The notes: generated by a model not told the origin, from the sequence alone. A stretch of 64,000 nt of DNA from Oopsacas minuta (GCA_024704765.1 JAKMXF010000222.1:868001-932000); one strand, 5' to 3'; positions 1 through 12,170 are shown, counted from the first letter of the stretch. Made by a program: numbers and translations.

Positions 1-1835
1 ACCATAGTTCATAACAGCATTATAACCATCCATGATTATGTATATAGTAGATTTGGAAATACTAAAATTGAAATATATCTGCTCAATTGCCCTGGACATG
101 TAGTTGAAATGATTTCAAAGCATCAAGTTGAAACAGAGGGGATGAAATAAGATTGATCTTATGATAAATCATGCTGTCATATAGATCTAAATTGCAAAAT
201 ATACATATTGGAATCTCGATAATCGATTAACCATGTCAATAGTCATATGAAAATCTTCGAATGTATTACTTTCAGGGCTATGAAAATCTCAAAATCGGAC
301 TCCACGCACCCAATTACAACTGATACCATGTTAAAAACGAACTACTAACATGAGTGGCCTCTTGTGGCTTAGAAATCAGGTGGTGGTACAAATTCAATCT
401 AGTGTGCAACACGTTCTGGATGAGGGTCTATGGGAGCTGGAAACAGTCATAAATTGCAGGAGCGAAACACATCACAAGAAATAACGTTATACTGCAATTA
501 GCACAGAAGGTTGACATTTTAGGTCCCTTGGAGTAGTGTTGTAGGAAGTCGGAGAATATTTGGGCCCCTCAGGCACATATAACACAATGCCACTGATCAG
601 CATTCTTTTGAATTTAAGTAGAAATACGGATCTTACCTACTTTGTTACCCTGAAAAGTCCGTTCAGAGCAAGTGTTTTGCAGAAATTAGTCTCCTACATA
701 AATTGAATTTCAGCAAATATAAATTTTGATTAAGAATCTCATAGCAAAAGGGTAATAAAAATGATATAGTATCTTTTGATACTGACCATGACTTTCTTTT
801 CTCCCTGTGGTGTACTCGTCAATGTTCATATACATAATTATATTTACATACTTCGATCATTAATCGCCCATCACAAAATTTTTTACTCATTGAACTAATC
901 TCTTAATAATTCCTGGCAAGTGTTTAACAAATTTTTGAAATTCGAAATCTTACAATAACGATACTAAAACACATTTTATGGACTCTAGTGAGTACGAAAC
1001 AATTAAATCAGGAGGCTACAAATATGTATTATAGCACATTAATCGCTTTATGTAATAGATTGAGACACGCTGACAATGGACATCATCATTTCGAAATCAT
1101 CTCAGGAAATTCATGACTGTTAACTCCTTTTCAAAACATCCTACTTCCTCAAACTAATGACTAAGTATAATTAGTCCATAAAGCATTATAAGATACTTAA
1201 TTAAATCAATTAGTGGAAGAGTCAAAATTGTTTTGAAAATTTTGGACAGGTCACTTTTTCTATAAATATTCGCCCACTGAATAAATCTAAATATTCCGAA
1301 TGCGAATTAATAAATGGGCTACGTAGACCATTCCTTTAAAAGAAGTCAATACATTCCATTTCTCTACCCTAATGTTTACAAAATATCAGGAAAGATGTAT
1401 TGATAGAATTCACTGGAAACGAATAAGAATAATATTCGAGGAGGCTGGTAAAAATCCTCAGTATGTCTAAGGAAGTTATAGAATTGCAATACGACAAAAT
1501 ATTAAATTAGGGTCAGACAAGAAATTCTCAGATAGTGATAGAATTGTATCTACCAATTATGAAATAAATTTTAAGCGTTCCAAATACTCCAGAGCTATTG
1601 TAAACCTTGCAGATAGAAAAAGAACTTTATTCGAATACACAATCAGTAGAAGATATTTTTGTGAAATGAAACATGTAAACTCGTGTCCACTTGATAACAT
1701 TATAAGGATATCAAGCTTCCATATGAATATTATCCTAAAAGTTTTCTACTCCTATTTCATCAGATCTACAAACAGTTGTAACGATGGTTTGAGCTCGAAA
1801 ATAAAATAAGATTTTGGTTTGCACCTAGGCTAAAT
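1..1835. other. Intergenic AT-rich DNA
   Basis: No open frame of convincing length or composition, no recognisable protein motif and no clear inverted or tandem repeat was seen on either strand. The stretch runs up to the target duplication of the first hAT element. Confidence 0.6.
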
Positions 1836-1843
1836 ATCTAGAT

Positions 1844-4167
1844 CAGGGATTCTCAACCTGGGGTACGCCAGGTGTTTTCGAGGTTGCAGCTGAACCAACT
1901 ATAAACGTATAGAATTACCGTGAAATTCTGTCTGGTAATTACTTCTGATTCGAGACCTGTCAAAAGTAAACCGTAATTATGACAGTATTGTTTGGTTAAT
2001 TAGGATAGGTGCTAATTACCAGTGTATATTTTGACGCGGTTTATGAATGGACAAATATATGGTGGGTGGATACTATTTATGAGCTTAATTTGACTATACC
2101 ATCTTAGGGTTTCAATTTATAGATATAAATTCTAAAATTAGTTGTTTTTCACATAATTTCACATCAAGTTCAAATTTGACAGTTACTCAAATGGCAAATT
2201 CATTACCTACGGAATCTGGGAAAAAACGAAAATATAACTATAACTATATTCAACACGGTTTCACACTTATGCTGAAAAATGGACGCGAACTATCACAGTG
2301 CGTAGTGTGCTTTAAGGTCCTTTCTGATCAATCAATGAAGCCAAGCTTACTCAAGAGGCATCTTAGCGGATGTCATCCAGAGTTAGTAGATAAAGATGCT
2401 GCATTCTTCAAACGAATGGAAATCGGAGTGAAGAGGGTGCGTTTAGTTAAGAGTGGTGATGTAAATCAAATAAATCAAGCAAGCCTTCGTACCTCATACA
2501 TGGTTGCTCTGAGAATCGCTCAAGAGAAAGCTCCACATACAATCGCTGAGAAGCTCATACTACCATGTTGCAAGGACATTGTTCGTTGTCTAATCGGAGA
2601 TGATGGAGTGAAGAAGATCTGTAATGTACCTCTCTCCAACGATACAGTTCAACGGCGAATATGTGATATTGCAGAAGATATTGAGCAGCAGGTAGTAACA
2701 GAAATACGTTGTGCACCTCTGAACAAATTTGCAATCCAGCTAGACGAGTCGACTGATGTATCTAGTTGCGCTCAGCTACTTGTTTTCGCAAGGTACATTA
2801 AAGGATGGCGATTTTAAGGAAGAATTCCTATTTGTCATTGTCTAGAATCCACTACAAGAGGAGAGGATGTTTTCACTGAAGTTTCTGAATATTTTGAGAG
2901 AAAAGGACTTTCATGGAACAATGTAAGTGCATGCACCACTGATGGGGCCCCTGCCATGCTTGGCAATCGTTCAGGATTTTGGGCACGAGTGAAAACAGTC
3001 AATCCTAACTAAGCATATCCACTGCATGATACACCGATATGCTCTGTTATCTAAGACGCTACCATCTGAGCTACAAGCAACCCTTGACGATGTAATCAAT
3101 ATGGTTAATTTCATCAAGTCAAGCGCTCTCAATACTCGTCTCTTCCGATTATTGTGCCAAGAATATGATGATGAACAAAATACGTTGCTCTTTCACACCG
3201 AAGTTCGTTGGCTTTCTCGCGGAAACATGTTGTCTAGAGTGCACTCTTTGAGAAAAGAGATGGCAGAATTCTTTGAGCACAACGACGAGCCAAATCAAGA
3301 GTTTTTTGCGACAAGTTGCAAGATACAGCATGGATTATTAGACTCTCTTACAAAGAGGATATTTTCTCACGATTAAATATCCTAAACAGGTCACTTCAAG
3401 GAAAGTTCACAACTGTAATTGATTTCATTGATAAAATTCGAGTTTTCATAATGAAGTTGGATTTATGGGAAAGAAAAGCCAAGGAGGGAATCTAGACATA
3501 TTTGAAAATGTCACAACTCTTCTTGAAGGAGAAGAAATGAAAAAGGAAATGATGGAGCTAGTGCAAGCGCACCTTTCTTACTTGAAAGAAGAGTTCAAAT
3601 TATACTTCCCAGACCTGAGTGAGTTGGATCTTGCTTTGATTCGAAATCCGTTCCTTGTAGACGGGTGTTTAATACCCAACAATGTGCAGGAAGATTTAAT
3701 TGAATTTTTGAACGATTTTACAGTACGAGATGCATTTGAAACTTTGCCATTGATGAAGTTCTGGTCTAGAATGAGTCTACATTTCTCTAGTGTCGCTGCC
3801 ATGGCTGTGCGTGGGCTGCTGATGTTTCCAAGTACATATCTCTGGGAACAAGGATTCTCGGCACTGTTAAATATTAAAAACAAATATCGTGCTCGTTTAT
3901 GCATAGAGCCTGACCTCCGTGTAGTTTTATCTAAACCGAACCAAGGATTGATGAACTTGTAAAAGCAAAGCAGGCCTAGCCATCTCATTAATCTTTGTCT
4001 TAATAATTCAACTTTTCTAAATACGTAAATTATGTTGTGTTCATGATATTACAAATTATATCACGTATAAAAATTTAGCGGAATGTTGCTAAATTTGAAT
4101 CGAGGGTACCTGGACATTTCCTTTCACCTCAGGGGGTACGTAATTCGTAAAAGGTTGAGAACCCCTG
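1844..4167 (+). mobile_element. hAT transposon, BED/ZBED5-SCAND3 type
   Basis: Seen: the element begins CAGGGATTCTCAACCTGG and ends with the inverted counterpart CCTTTTACGAATTACGTACC...GAACCCCTG, so the ends read CAGGGRTTCTCAACCT inwards. An exact 8-bp duplication ATCTAGAT lies at 1836-1843 and 4168-4175. CAG-type termini and an 8-bp duplication are the hAT signature. The interior holds one broken transposase gene in the same orientation. The perfect duplication and clear ends suggest a moderately young insertion, but the coding lesions make it non-autonomous. Confidence 0.93.
2191..3962 (+). pseudogene. Broken hAT transposase (BED finger, ZBED5/SCAND3-like)
   Basis: The first part (ATG at 2191) has a BED-type zinc finger: CVVCFKVLSDQSMKPS followed by LLKRHLSGCHPE, preceded by the family motif of aromatic residues around YIQHGF. 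Next comes the start of the RNase-H-like core (QLDESTDVSSCAQLLVF, catalytic D region). A one-base shift near 2800 and a second near 2840 move the frame to a segment with the second acidic block (CTTDGAPAMLGNRSGFW). Further breaks lie near 3010-3030 and 3376-3465. The last part (3465-3962) ends with the hAT dimerisation region (WEQGFSALLNIKNKYRARL). Several frameshifts and at least two stops make a working protein impossible. Domesticated ZBED5 and SCAND3 relatives exist in vertebrates, but the element ends show this is a transposon copy. The start at 2191 is the first ATG ahead of the BED finger. Confidence 0.9.
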
Positions 4168-4175
4168 ATCTAGAT

Positions 4176-4765
4176 AATCGATGCTCATTGTGACTTGTTG
4201 GCAATGAAGAAAAAGTAACACAGCCAATTGGGGATATATTTTCCGAAGTATATAAGATTGAGTTTCAGCGCTTGAGCTGTTGTTGTGTTTATGAAAATCT
4301 ATTTGATATATCATCCATTTCCAATAATACAGATGTCAGGATACTATAGATACATAAACTAGTTCAGGTTATCAAAGCCTGAAATGTAGAGCTCTGGTCT
4401 AAAAGTAGACCTAACATCACAAGAATTATTCAGGAGATTACCAATTCTAATCTTTGAGGTTGGCCATCTGCACAGGAAAACAATTTGAGCCTATATAGCC
4501 ATCCACTAATAGATTTGACATATCGTTAGGTCCAATCAATTACATTTTGTACGCATGACAGAGATTATCGTTTAGTTTAAGAATTTGAGAAGATGTAGAT
4601 TTATGCAGATAAATTACCTTTTTCTATGAATAAAATACCATATATTACCCAATTGACGAACCTTAAAGTAATTATACACAAGATCATTAATAGCCTTCTC
4701 TATATAGGCCTTGCATCCACTTAGAACTTTTGACTAAGGATATAGTAGTGTAAGGTAAACATTAT
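4176..4765. other. Intergenic spacer
   Basis: About 590 bases between the hAT and P elements. No coding or repeat structure was seen. Confidence 0.5.
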
Positions 4766-4773
4766 ATTAGTAT

Positions 4774-5208
4774 CACAGACTACTTTAATAAAGGACTGTG
4801 GGCGGCCAGCTCGGGTCTTGGAACTTGGGTCCATTGTGTATTTATCGAGATCTCGTAAACCGCTATAGTTAGATAACCCAAATGTAGTATTGTTGAATAG
4901 GAAGTTATACTTTTAGAGCCTATTAGCCATGTTGCCTTACCTGAAAGATTTGTGGAATGTGAGTTATGCGGTTTTCACGCCTTTCTACATTATGTTAATA
5001 ATGTCAAAATATCGCTTCCAGTTAGAGTTAGACATGATAAATGTGTTATTATACAATGGGAATTCATGGGTACGGAGTCATTTAGCCACATTTCCTTACC
5101 TCAAATATTTGTAGAATGTGAGTTATGCGGTTTCACACTTCCATATAAGGTAAAATCGTGAATATTTTGTAATTGGTACGAGTTAGGTATGACAAATGTA
5201 TCATTATC
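4774..5208 (+). repeat. Left terminal inverted arm of the P element
   Basis: This 435-bp arm pairs with 7976-8410. It starts CACAGACTACTTTAATAAAG and runs through GGACTGTGGGCGGCCAGC. Homology with the right arm stops at ATGTATCATTATC (end 5208). Short open frames inside the arm appear identically in both arms and are by-products of the repeat. Confidence 0.93.
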
Positions 5209-5400
5209 GAATGGTAAGTCGCATATGAGGAGTCAAGTGAGTTAGTCAACCTATCAAAAATACTCTTGGTTTTAGTTTTGTGGTTTTCACACTTTTTCCA
5301 TATATAGTAATATCTTAGTCTCAACTTTTATTGGTAGAGTTAAACATAGAATAGGTATGAACCTCGAATAGGAATTCAAATATAAGGAGGATCAAGACAA
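4923..5400 (+). repeat. Three ~160-bp tandem units at the left subterminal region
   Basis: Diverged direct repeats start near 4923 (TTAGCCATGTTGCC), 5082 (TTAGCCACATTTCC) and 5242 (TTAGTCAACC). Each has the landmarks ATGTGAGTTATGCGGTTTTC or a relative, then AGTTAGRYATGA. The spacing is about 160 bp. Units one and part of two lie inside the inverted arm, so the right arm has fewer units. These may be transposase-binding subterminal repeats, which is inference. Confidence 0.8.
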
Positions 5401-5622
5401 AATTTGTAAATAAGCCATTGAAGTTTCTCCATCCGTCGAAGACAGCCATACTGTTGCTCCCGATCACTTGTGTGATTGACTTGAGCTTTTAGTAGGGCAT
5501 TAACAAGAGTATAACTCAGCTCTCAGTTTTCCACAAGAGGATTATCCACATATGAAAGAATTTTCATTATGTACACTCGACATCTGTTTTTGATTCCGGA
5601 AGATTTCCGATGAGATTGATGA

Positions 5623-7944
5623 CTATGTATACAAACATATGGTGTCTAATGTAGGCACTCTCAATCCTCCTCTGTCAAGCTCTTGCAAGAATTCACTTGA
5701 TACCTCAACTCCCTCTCCCGGCCCTTGGTGTTTATATGTTAAGAATCCTGCAATGAAGACTACTTTATGTTTAAGACTGCCAGTGGAATCAAGGAGTGTT
5801 TGCGTGTCTTCTGTACTTGTCTCCAGCATAACATCTATATCTTCTAATACGATAGGTGCTGTACAATATGAGCATTTCCACCCCAGACAACCTTGTGGAA
5901 TGATATTAAATTTCAGCATCTGATGCAATCGCTGTGCCTTGCATGCAGAGATAACATCTCCTACATCAATGTAGAAGTTACCACCATGTCGTTTCCTGGC
6001 TTGTTCGAAAAACTTCCCAGAGAATCTTGAGAAAAAACAGCAGGAAGGACAAATTCGAATTGGTGATGAGTTAACAAATACGTGGCTGCTGCAACGCTAA
6101 ACTTTGTCGTTACTATGAAACCATCAGCAGTGAATTTTATTAACTTTCTCTGCCTATATTTACCACCTTCCCAGCGACAGGAACCCATCACATCACACAT
6201 TGCCAATAGCCTGTTGAATTCTTCGCAGTTGAGTGTCCATGGAGCTCTAAATGGATCCCGTAGATTGATTGCCCCAAACTTATCCTTCACATTCATCATT
6301 TTAAACCAATTTATGACCATTGTGATGAATCAAATAGTCCCTTCCTGTGGATTTACCGTATTTTTCAAAGCTTTGAATGCTGCAACAGTCTTCCCGTGAA
6401 AAACTTGACAGACCAGTGGTACGCTCTGTCTTTGGAGACGTTTAGGAAATACTGACGTATGTGTAAGCTTTGTGGGTTGTAGTGGGCTCTTTTTGCCCTC
6501 TTCATAAAGTGCTGAATATCTTTCAAACATGCGAGGTATTCTATACCGTCCTTCACGAATGATAACCCTTGAAGTTTATCTGTTATCCAATTGTTTCGCA
6601 AATTCTTCATGATGTGTACAAAATCATAGAGGAGAAATACTTCGATTCCATCCAACGCCACTCTCCCTGAACCACCAAGTAATTTATATACTCCTTGATT
6701 TAGTGGGCAGTTATCACAGATAAAGGATATTGGTCTCACACCAAGCTTTTTCATGACTTCCATAATTTCCAACAAAATTATTTGGAGATCCGCTGAATTT
6801 ATGTTCTTCACTGGATGGATACCAAATACCAAACGTGGCCCTCCTTGATGACAAACAACTTCGGTACAAAGGGCTGAGGTTGCTTGTTCACTGGGTGCAT
6901 TATTAGCATGGCCAATTATGTGACTTGCACTGAAGCGACTTGTTGTAATTAGCTTTACTTCATCGAACAAAATGTTAACAAAACGTTGCTCTGGTTTTAG
7001 AACTTCAAATATGCGAGGCAATTCGTTGTTTTGAAAGCTGCGTGTCATCAAATCTCGAAGTAATCTCTCCCAAGGAAGGATAATCGTTCTTGAATTTCTT
7101 AACATCCTGTGTGCTGCTGGAGAGATAGATAGAAGTTCTCCAGCGAGAATAAGCAGATGCTTTGTGTAGCGGAATATAGTGTAGGGTGTCAAGAGATGGC
7201 GAGTTGTACCCCTAGGAACTGAAATTGTGGACATTCTTGCACTTCCGATATCATTTGTTTTAACTCATACATGACCTTCGCCAAATGATCAGAATTAGAC
7301 GCTTGATAATTCTCAACAGTAGAAAGTATTTCATCAACTTGAGACCATATATGAAGGAGGTTATTCTTCTGTAGACTGAAATAACGTTTGAGAATCGCGT
7401 AGTCATCTTTCTCTACCTCCACCAAGTGCAAGAAACCAAAAAGTGATTCAATTTCCTAGAAATAGATAAATTGAACAACCTTTCTTCCAAGCTCATCCAA
7501 CTTAAACATTGTTAATTCCCTGAATTTGATTCTGACGCTAAACGAGGTATAACGTGCTGCTGCCTCGTTTGTAAAAGATGAAAAGTTATCAATCCTATCT
7601 AATTTGTCTAGATAATTCTTTGCAATTGTTCACGTAGGTCGGAAGAAGCCTTCTTTGTTGGCCTGGGATATGCCAAGGTTTGCTTCAGTCAGGATTTTGC
7701 TACTCCTTAAAATAGGTAGGAGGTCCAATCGGCCGCTTTCCACCTCTAACAGTGACCCATTTGCATTCAAAATGTGATGCATATGCTAAGATTTCTTTTC
7801 GATCAGTGAGACTACCGGGATCATTTGGTATTGCCTCAATCCATCTGTTCCGTTCATCATCACCGGTAGGAAACCTTCAACTGGAGTATAAGGTTCACCT
7901 ATGTAATTAACCTGACAATTATAAGCTGCACAACGCTTTGGCAT
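5623..7944 (-). pseudogene. Broken P-element (THAP9-like) transposase
   Basis: Read on the minus strand from an ATG at 7944. A THAP zinc finger begins MPKRCAAYNC. After a frameshift it continues as RWIEAIPNDPGSLTDRKE and ends YASHF, where the third zinc ligand Cys is replaced by Tyr. A leucine-rich stretch follows (7189-7431). The catalytic region (6365-7234) contains FDEVKL and FICDNCPLNQGVYKLLGG, then YDFVHIMKNLRNNW, which matches the RNase-H-like core and insertion of P transposases. The C-terminal part lies at 5961-6320 (FGAINLRDPFRAPW) and 5623-5928 (KVVFIAGFLTYK, LDRGGLRVPT). The segments lie in different frames, so there are at least four shifts. The order and motifs give a firm family call, but the gene is dead. 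Confidence 0.9.
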
Positions 7945-7975
7945 GCTAATGTTCTGCAAAACTAAGAGACTACAA

Positions 7976-8410
7976 GATAATGATACATTTGTCATACCTA
8001 ACTCGTACCAATTACAAAATATTCACGATTTTACCTTATATGGAAGTGTGAAACCGCATAACTCACATTCTACAAATATTTGAGGTAAGGAAATGTGGCT
8101 AAATGACTCCGTACCCATGAATTCCCATTGTATAATAACACATTTATCATGTCTAACTCTAACTGGAAGCGATATTTTGACATTATTAACATAATGTAGA
8201 AAGGCGTGAAAACCGCATAACTCACATTCCACAAATCTTTCAGGTAAGGCAACATGGCTAATAGGCTCTAAAAGTATAACTTCCTATTCAACAATACTAC
8301 ATTTGGGTTATCTAACTATAGCGGTTTACGAGATCTCGATAAATACACAATGGACCCAAGTTCCAAGACCCGAGCTGGCCGCCCACAGTCCTTTATTAAA
8401 GTAGTCTATG
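7976..8410 (-). repeat. Right terminal inverted arm of the P element
   Basis: Inverted copy of 4774-5208, essentially identical over 435 bp. It ends ...AAAGTAGTCTATG just before the ATTAGTAT duplication. Confidence 0.93.
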
Positions 8411-8418
8411 ATTAGTAT

Positions 8419-9150
8419 ACAGAATGGTTTCATATCGCACAAACATTATTTTGTGCCCAAATAAATGTATCACAAGTAGAATATCATATCTGCAAACCAA
8501 TAAAACAAACACTTTTCCAAATTTGACAATTACTTTGCTCCATTAGCATTATTTGGAGATCAAAGTCCAATCTTTGATGAGATATAGAATGTTAAAAAGC
8601 ATCTTGAAAGTCAAATTGAATGTAAGAAATGATGTTAACATGACCAATCTCTGAAAAACCTAAGTCTCTACAAATAATTTCAGATTTCGCTCTTTACTAC
8701 TAGTATATAAATTTATAAAACAACTAGAAATTTAAATATGAGAAACCTGAAAATGTGAAATTTGGATTCAGCCGAATTTGTCAGCTGTTAAAACCATATT
8801 ATTTTGTGAATTGTGAATTGTTTTAAGAAAGTACTATTTTTGGTCCAGGTATAAAGTGTAGTTTCCTAATCCGATTGTAAAGGGGAACCGTTAGTGTCCC
8901 CTCCAAGGCCCGTCTGTACGAATAATGGAAGAAAATTCAAAAATCAGTATAACTTTCTCAGATGATTTCTAATCAGTTTTGAGGCATTCGTAAACTGCGC
9001 AAAAATGTTTTAGAAATTAAATTCATAAATTTTGATTTTGTTATGCCATATATTAATTCGAGGCACGATATGGGGAGCCGCCTGTGAATATCAAGTATCA
9101 TGTGTTCGCAAGCCTCGCAGCGCGTCAATATTTGGTGGTGAGCAAGGTTA
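8419..9150. other. Intergenic spacer
   Basis: No gene or repeat was recognised between the P element and the Tc1-type element. Confidence 0.5.
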
Positions 9151-9152
9151 TA

Positions 9153-10488
9153 CAGTCTGACACGAAATTATTTACAATTATAAATTAACCATAATCCAAT
9201 TTAGCATTGATTACTAAAGAAATTGACGATACATTTCTTGTATAGAAGTGATAGATATTACCTAAAACAATAATGTTACTAATAGTTAATCTTTTTCCCA
9301 CCAGAGGCAATTACCAGATCACACCTTTTTTTCATAGAACTTGTGAACTTAGAAAGAAAATCAGGTTCAAACGTTTCCCACTGAGAATATATCATACTCT
9401 CCACTTCTTCAATTGTCTTTGGAGCGTTGACCATTATTCTGTGCTTCAGTACACCCCATAAATTCTCAATAGGGTTGAGATCCGGGCTATTGGGAGGCCA
9501 GTCTATGCGTCTACCACGGTGTGTCTCTTTGAAAGCACATGAAAACTTTGATGTATGGATACTCGAATTATCCTCTTGCAATTTCCAGCCATCAGGGTAT
9601 AATGTATCTGCAGTCTGAAACAGAACTTCATTTAAAACATTACAATAATGTTCTGAATTAAAGTTATGGTTGATTACCTTCACTGGGGTGGTACCTCGAG
9701 CAGAAATTCTTCCCCAAATGTGTACTTTGGGAGTATGCCGTGGAATGTTGAGGGTTGGTCGTCCACCTCTTGTCCACATTCGAATTCTACCCTGATTTAG
9801 CCAGATAGAACATTCATCCGTGAATATTATCTTGTGCCAGTGAATATTCCTGTGTTTCTTGGCCCAATCGACATGTATTTTCTCATTCTGGGGAGTGATT
9901 CCCGGCCCTCTGATCGGAACTTTCTTAGAAAGTTCCATACTCTTTATTGTCCTCCGTATCGACTCTCTAGATATATCTAAACCCTGAGTGACCTGAAATT
10001 CACTTGCTATCCTTCTTACAGATACTCGTGGATTTTTTCGGAGCTTGGCTGCAAGAGATATCTTGATATTTTTGGACATTTTCAATGGTCTACCAGCTCC
10101 TTTTCGATGCTTCAAATTTTTGGAATCTGACACTGTAGCTTTGACATTATACACGGTCTTCAAAGAAACTCCACATCGCTTTACAATTGACTTTATAGTA
10201 GTTGTTTTCAATTGAAACAACTCCGAAACTTCTTGACGTTTGGCTTGTTGCATTTATTTCGAAGAATTCTAGTTCACCACAGAATAGGGATAAAATGCTC
10301 AGTAATCACCAAGGATGACGCGACAAAATCAAAGAAATGATATAAAAAATCAAAAAGTTTTGAAGTAACAAAAATATGTATTATATTGTTTATGTAAAGT
10401 GATCGAGATATATCAATTTCGTGCTTTAGCAATATTACGGGTTCTTAAGAAACAATCAGAAAATTGTAAATAATTTCGTGTCAGACTG
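9153..10488 (-). mobile_element. Tc1-type transposon with intact transposase
   Basis: The terminal inverted repeats begin CAGTCTGACACGAAATTATT and match perfectly for 27 bp at both ends. The flanking TA is duplicated (9151-9152 and 10489-10490). The 1336-bp length and single uninterrupted transposase frame are typical of complete Tc1 elements. This is the only transposon in the window with no visible lesion, so it is the best candidate for a recently active copy. Confidence 0.95.
9279..10253 (-). CDS. Tc1-like DD34E transposase, 324 aa
   Basis: The enzyme binds the inverted ends, cuts the element out and pastes it into TA sites in the nucleus. The frame is uninterrupted from ATG at 10253 to TAG. 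Residues 1-45 form a first helix-turn-helix (IVKRCGVSLKTVYNV). A GRP-type linker sits at residues 54-56 (KGAGRPLKMS), and a second helix-turn-helix covers about residues 65-110 (ISRESIRRTI). The catalytic triad is D146 (FTDECSIW), D228 (LQEDNSSIHTSK) and E263 (SPDLNPIENLWGVLK), with 34 residues between the second D and the E, which is the canonical Tc1 spacing. The length is slightly under the usual 340 residues but no domain is missing. The gene fills most of the element. No intron or internal stop was seen. Confidence 0.95.
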   Translation of the reverse strand: MQQAKRQEVSELFQLKTTTIKSIVKRCGVSLKTVYNVKATVSDSKNLKHRKGAGRPLKMSKNIKISLAAKLRKNPRVSVRRIASEFQVTQGLDISRESIRRTIKSMELSKKVPIRGPGITPQNEKIHVDWAKKHRNIHWHKIIFTDECSIWLNQGRIRMWTRGGRPTLNIPRHTPKVHIWGRISARGTTPVKVINHNFNSEHYCNVLNEVLFQTADTLYPDGWKLQEDNSSIHTSKFSCAFKETHRGRRIDWPPNSPDLNPIENLWGVLKHRIMVNAPKTIEEVESMIYSQWETFEPDFLSKFTSSMKKRCDLVIASGGKKINY

Positions 10489-10490
10489 TA

Positions 10491-12170
10491 TATTTAGTTA
10501 TTTGAGCTAGGATATATGAACAGTATCTGATGCTTGTCCGAGCCACCAAAAGTTGATATGGGGCCGCACTTCGCCAACCCATGGTCAAGTTATACACATA
10601 TCGGCCCTCTAAATGGCATTTAACACGATTCTTCCAGATCATGCCAGGCAGGCTAATAATTTTCTTGTATTTTCACATATTTCTTCCTGATAAATGACAT
10701 CGTAAGTTTTGTAAGAAACCATCACTGAAATGCGTAATAAATCTATAAATGTAAATCACGCTATTTGGCTAAGTTAGGGATGATAGAGTGATGCAAACTT
10801 TGATATTCTAGTACAGGCGTCGACAAGTTTTTGAGCCTGTGTCTCAAATTGAATCATTTATATCAGTCCTCATGACAAACGTTCAACATACTCGGGTTAG
10901 AGTTGGAAAAGTCACCAACGAGGTGAAATGCATGCAATCACAACTTTACCGAATACGGCAGGGAATAAGAGTGAATTAATGACGTTAAAAAAGGTGCAAA
11001 ATCACGTTTGAGTGCGGTAATTGGTAAAACGAAGAGGTCTAATGGTTAAACTTAGTGCTCCTTTCTTACGAACCTAATACTTCGGCTATAATCGGTTAAA
11101 TACATTTTAAATTCATTTGACTCATATATTTTAACACCACATCGTCATCCAAAATTCAATAGATTCATTTAGCCACAATTATATAATCATAGCTTTTATT
11201 CAGGAGCGCCTGAGACGCCGCGATTGCAGGGGCCATGGCAGCTGCAATAATTTTCAAAAACATTTGTTATGTTCCATTTTCCTCACTGCATTAACTTATC
11301 CTTTTATTAGGCTTTTTTACAAATAATGCTTGATTTTAAGAGTGAAAATTTGAATAAATTCGAAAAACAATTAATGAATTGCTGCCTCACCGGATACAGA
11401 ATTAAGTTGTTGAGATCAAGAACAAAGTTCTGAGATTTGTGGTTTGGCAGGAACTTTTGATTTAATGCAAGAAGTGGCAAGAACTCTTGACCTTAGCAAT
11501 AAACATCGAAAAACAATGAAGTTGGAACGAACTTTCGGCAAAACTTGGAACAAAATGAAGTGAATATAAAATAAAGTATTAGGTTGGCTAGAACATGACA
11601 TGAACTTTATAGTCCTGGTGCAAGAACACTGGATCACCTTTACATTTACAACTTGGCCAAATGCCAAAATATACAATTTGAGAGTTTCAAAATTCAAAAT
11701 TAAAATTAAAACAATATAATATATCTGACGAATATACATTCTCGATAATAGAAGCAGTCCTGCAGCTGGGAGGGGCTCAGCCCCTCCCGGCTAGAGGATT
11801 TCGAGCCCCTGAGGATATCTTTGTAACTGTATTAACCTTCTGAATTCTCAAGGATCAAACCGCTCGAACTGAATCTCAGCATTCATGAATAGCAGCCTAA
11901 CTGATATTTAATCGATTAATCCAACCGAGAGATGCGTACGGTCTCGTATTGACCACTGCTCCAAACCTGATCGGCTCGGCTCGGTTCCAATTCATGCACT
12001 CTGATCCGGTCCGGCCTAGATCATGATTAGTATCATTCCCAATCCATTTGAACCTGTCCTTTTCTTACGTCAGTTTAAATATGTATAAACTAAAGCGAAT
12101 TTGATTTATCAGGCTTCACTACTATTACCAGGTGTTTTACTAACAAAAACACATGACATATAAGTTTTTG
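10491..12170. other. Intergenic AT-rich DNA
   Basis: A 107-codon minus-strand frame at 11416-11739 has no recognisable motif and is dominated by I/L/V/S/F, as expected by chance in AT-rich DNA. The only structure noted is the G/C hairpin listed at 11768-11788. Confidence 0.5.
11768..11788. repeat. GC-rich perfect hairpin
   Basis: GGGAGGGGC, a TCA loop and GCCCCTCCC form a 9-bp perfect stem in otherwise AT-rich DNA. A transposon-end or transcribed-structure role is possible but not supported by other evidence. Confidence 0.6.

Larger units (their letters stand above)
4774..8410 (-). mobile_element. P-superfamily transposon with 435-bp inverted arms
   Basis: Seen: two inverted arms, 4774-5208 and 7976-8410, read as the same sequence on opposite strands. 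The only difference found by eye is one base at the third position (CACAG against CATAG). The element is flanked by an exact 8-bp duplication ATTAGTAT at 4766-4773 and 8411-8418, as expected for P elements. The interior encodes, on the minus strand, a THAP-domain P-type transposase with many frameshifts. Classical P elements have terminal repeats of about 31 bp, so arms this long are unusual. The intact arms and exact duplication point to recent movement by an enzyme supplied in trans, or to arm homogenisation by gene conversion. Confidence 0.92.

Noticed and set aside
4929-5161. Identical short open frames in both arms of the P element (4929-5161 and 8023-8255) as real small proteins
   Set aside because: They are the same inverted-repeat DNA and have no motifs. 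Two overlapping frames being open is typical of AT-rich repeats.
11416-11739. 107-codon minus-strand frame as a gene
   Set aside because: No motif, and composition is as expected from random AT-rich DNA.
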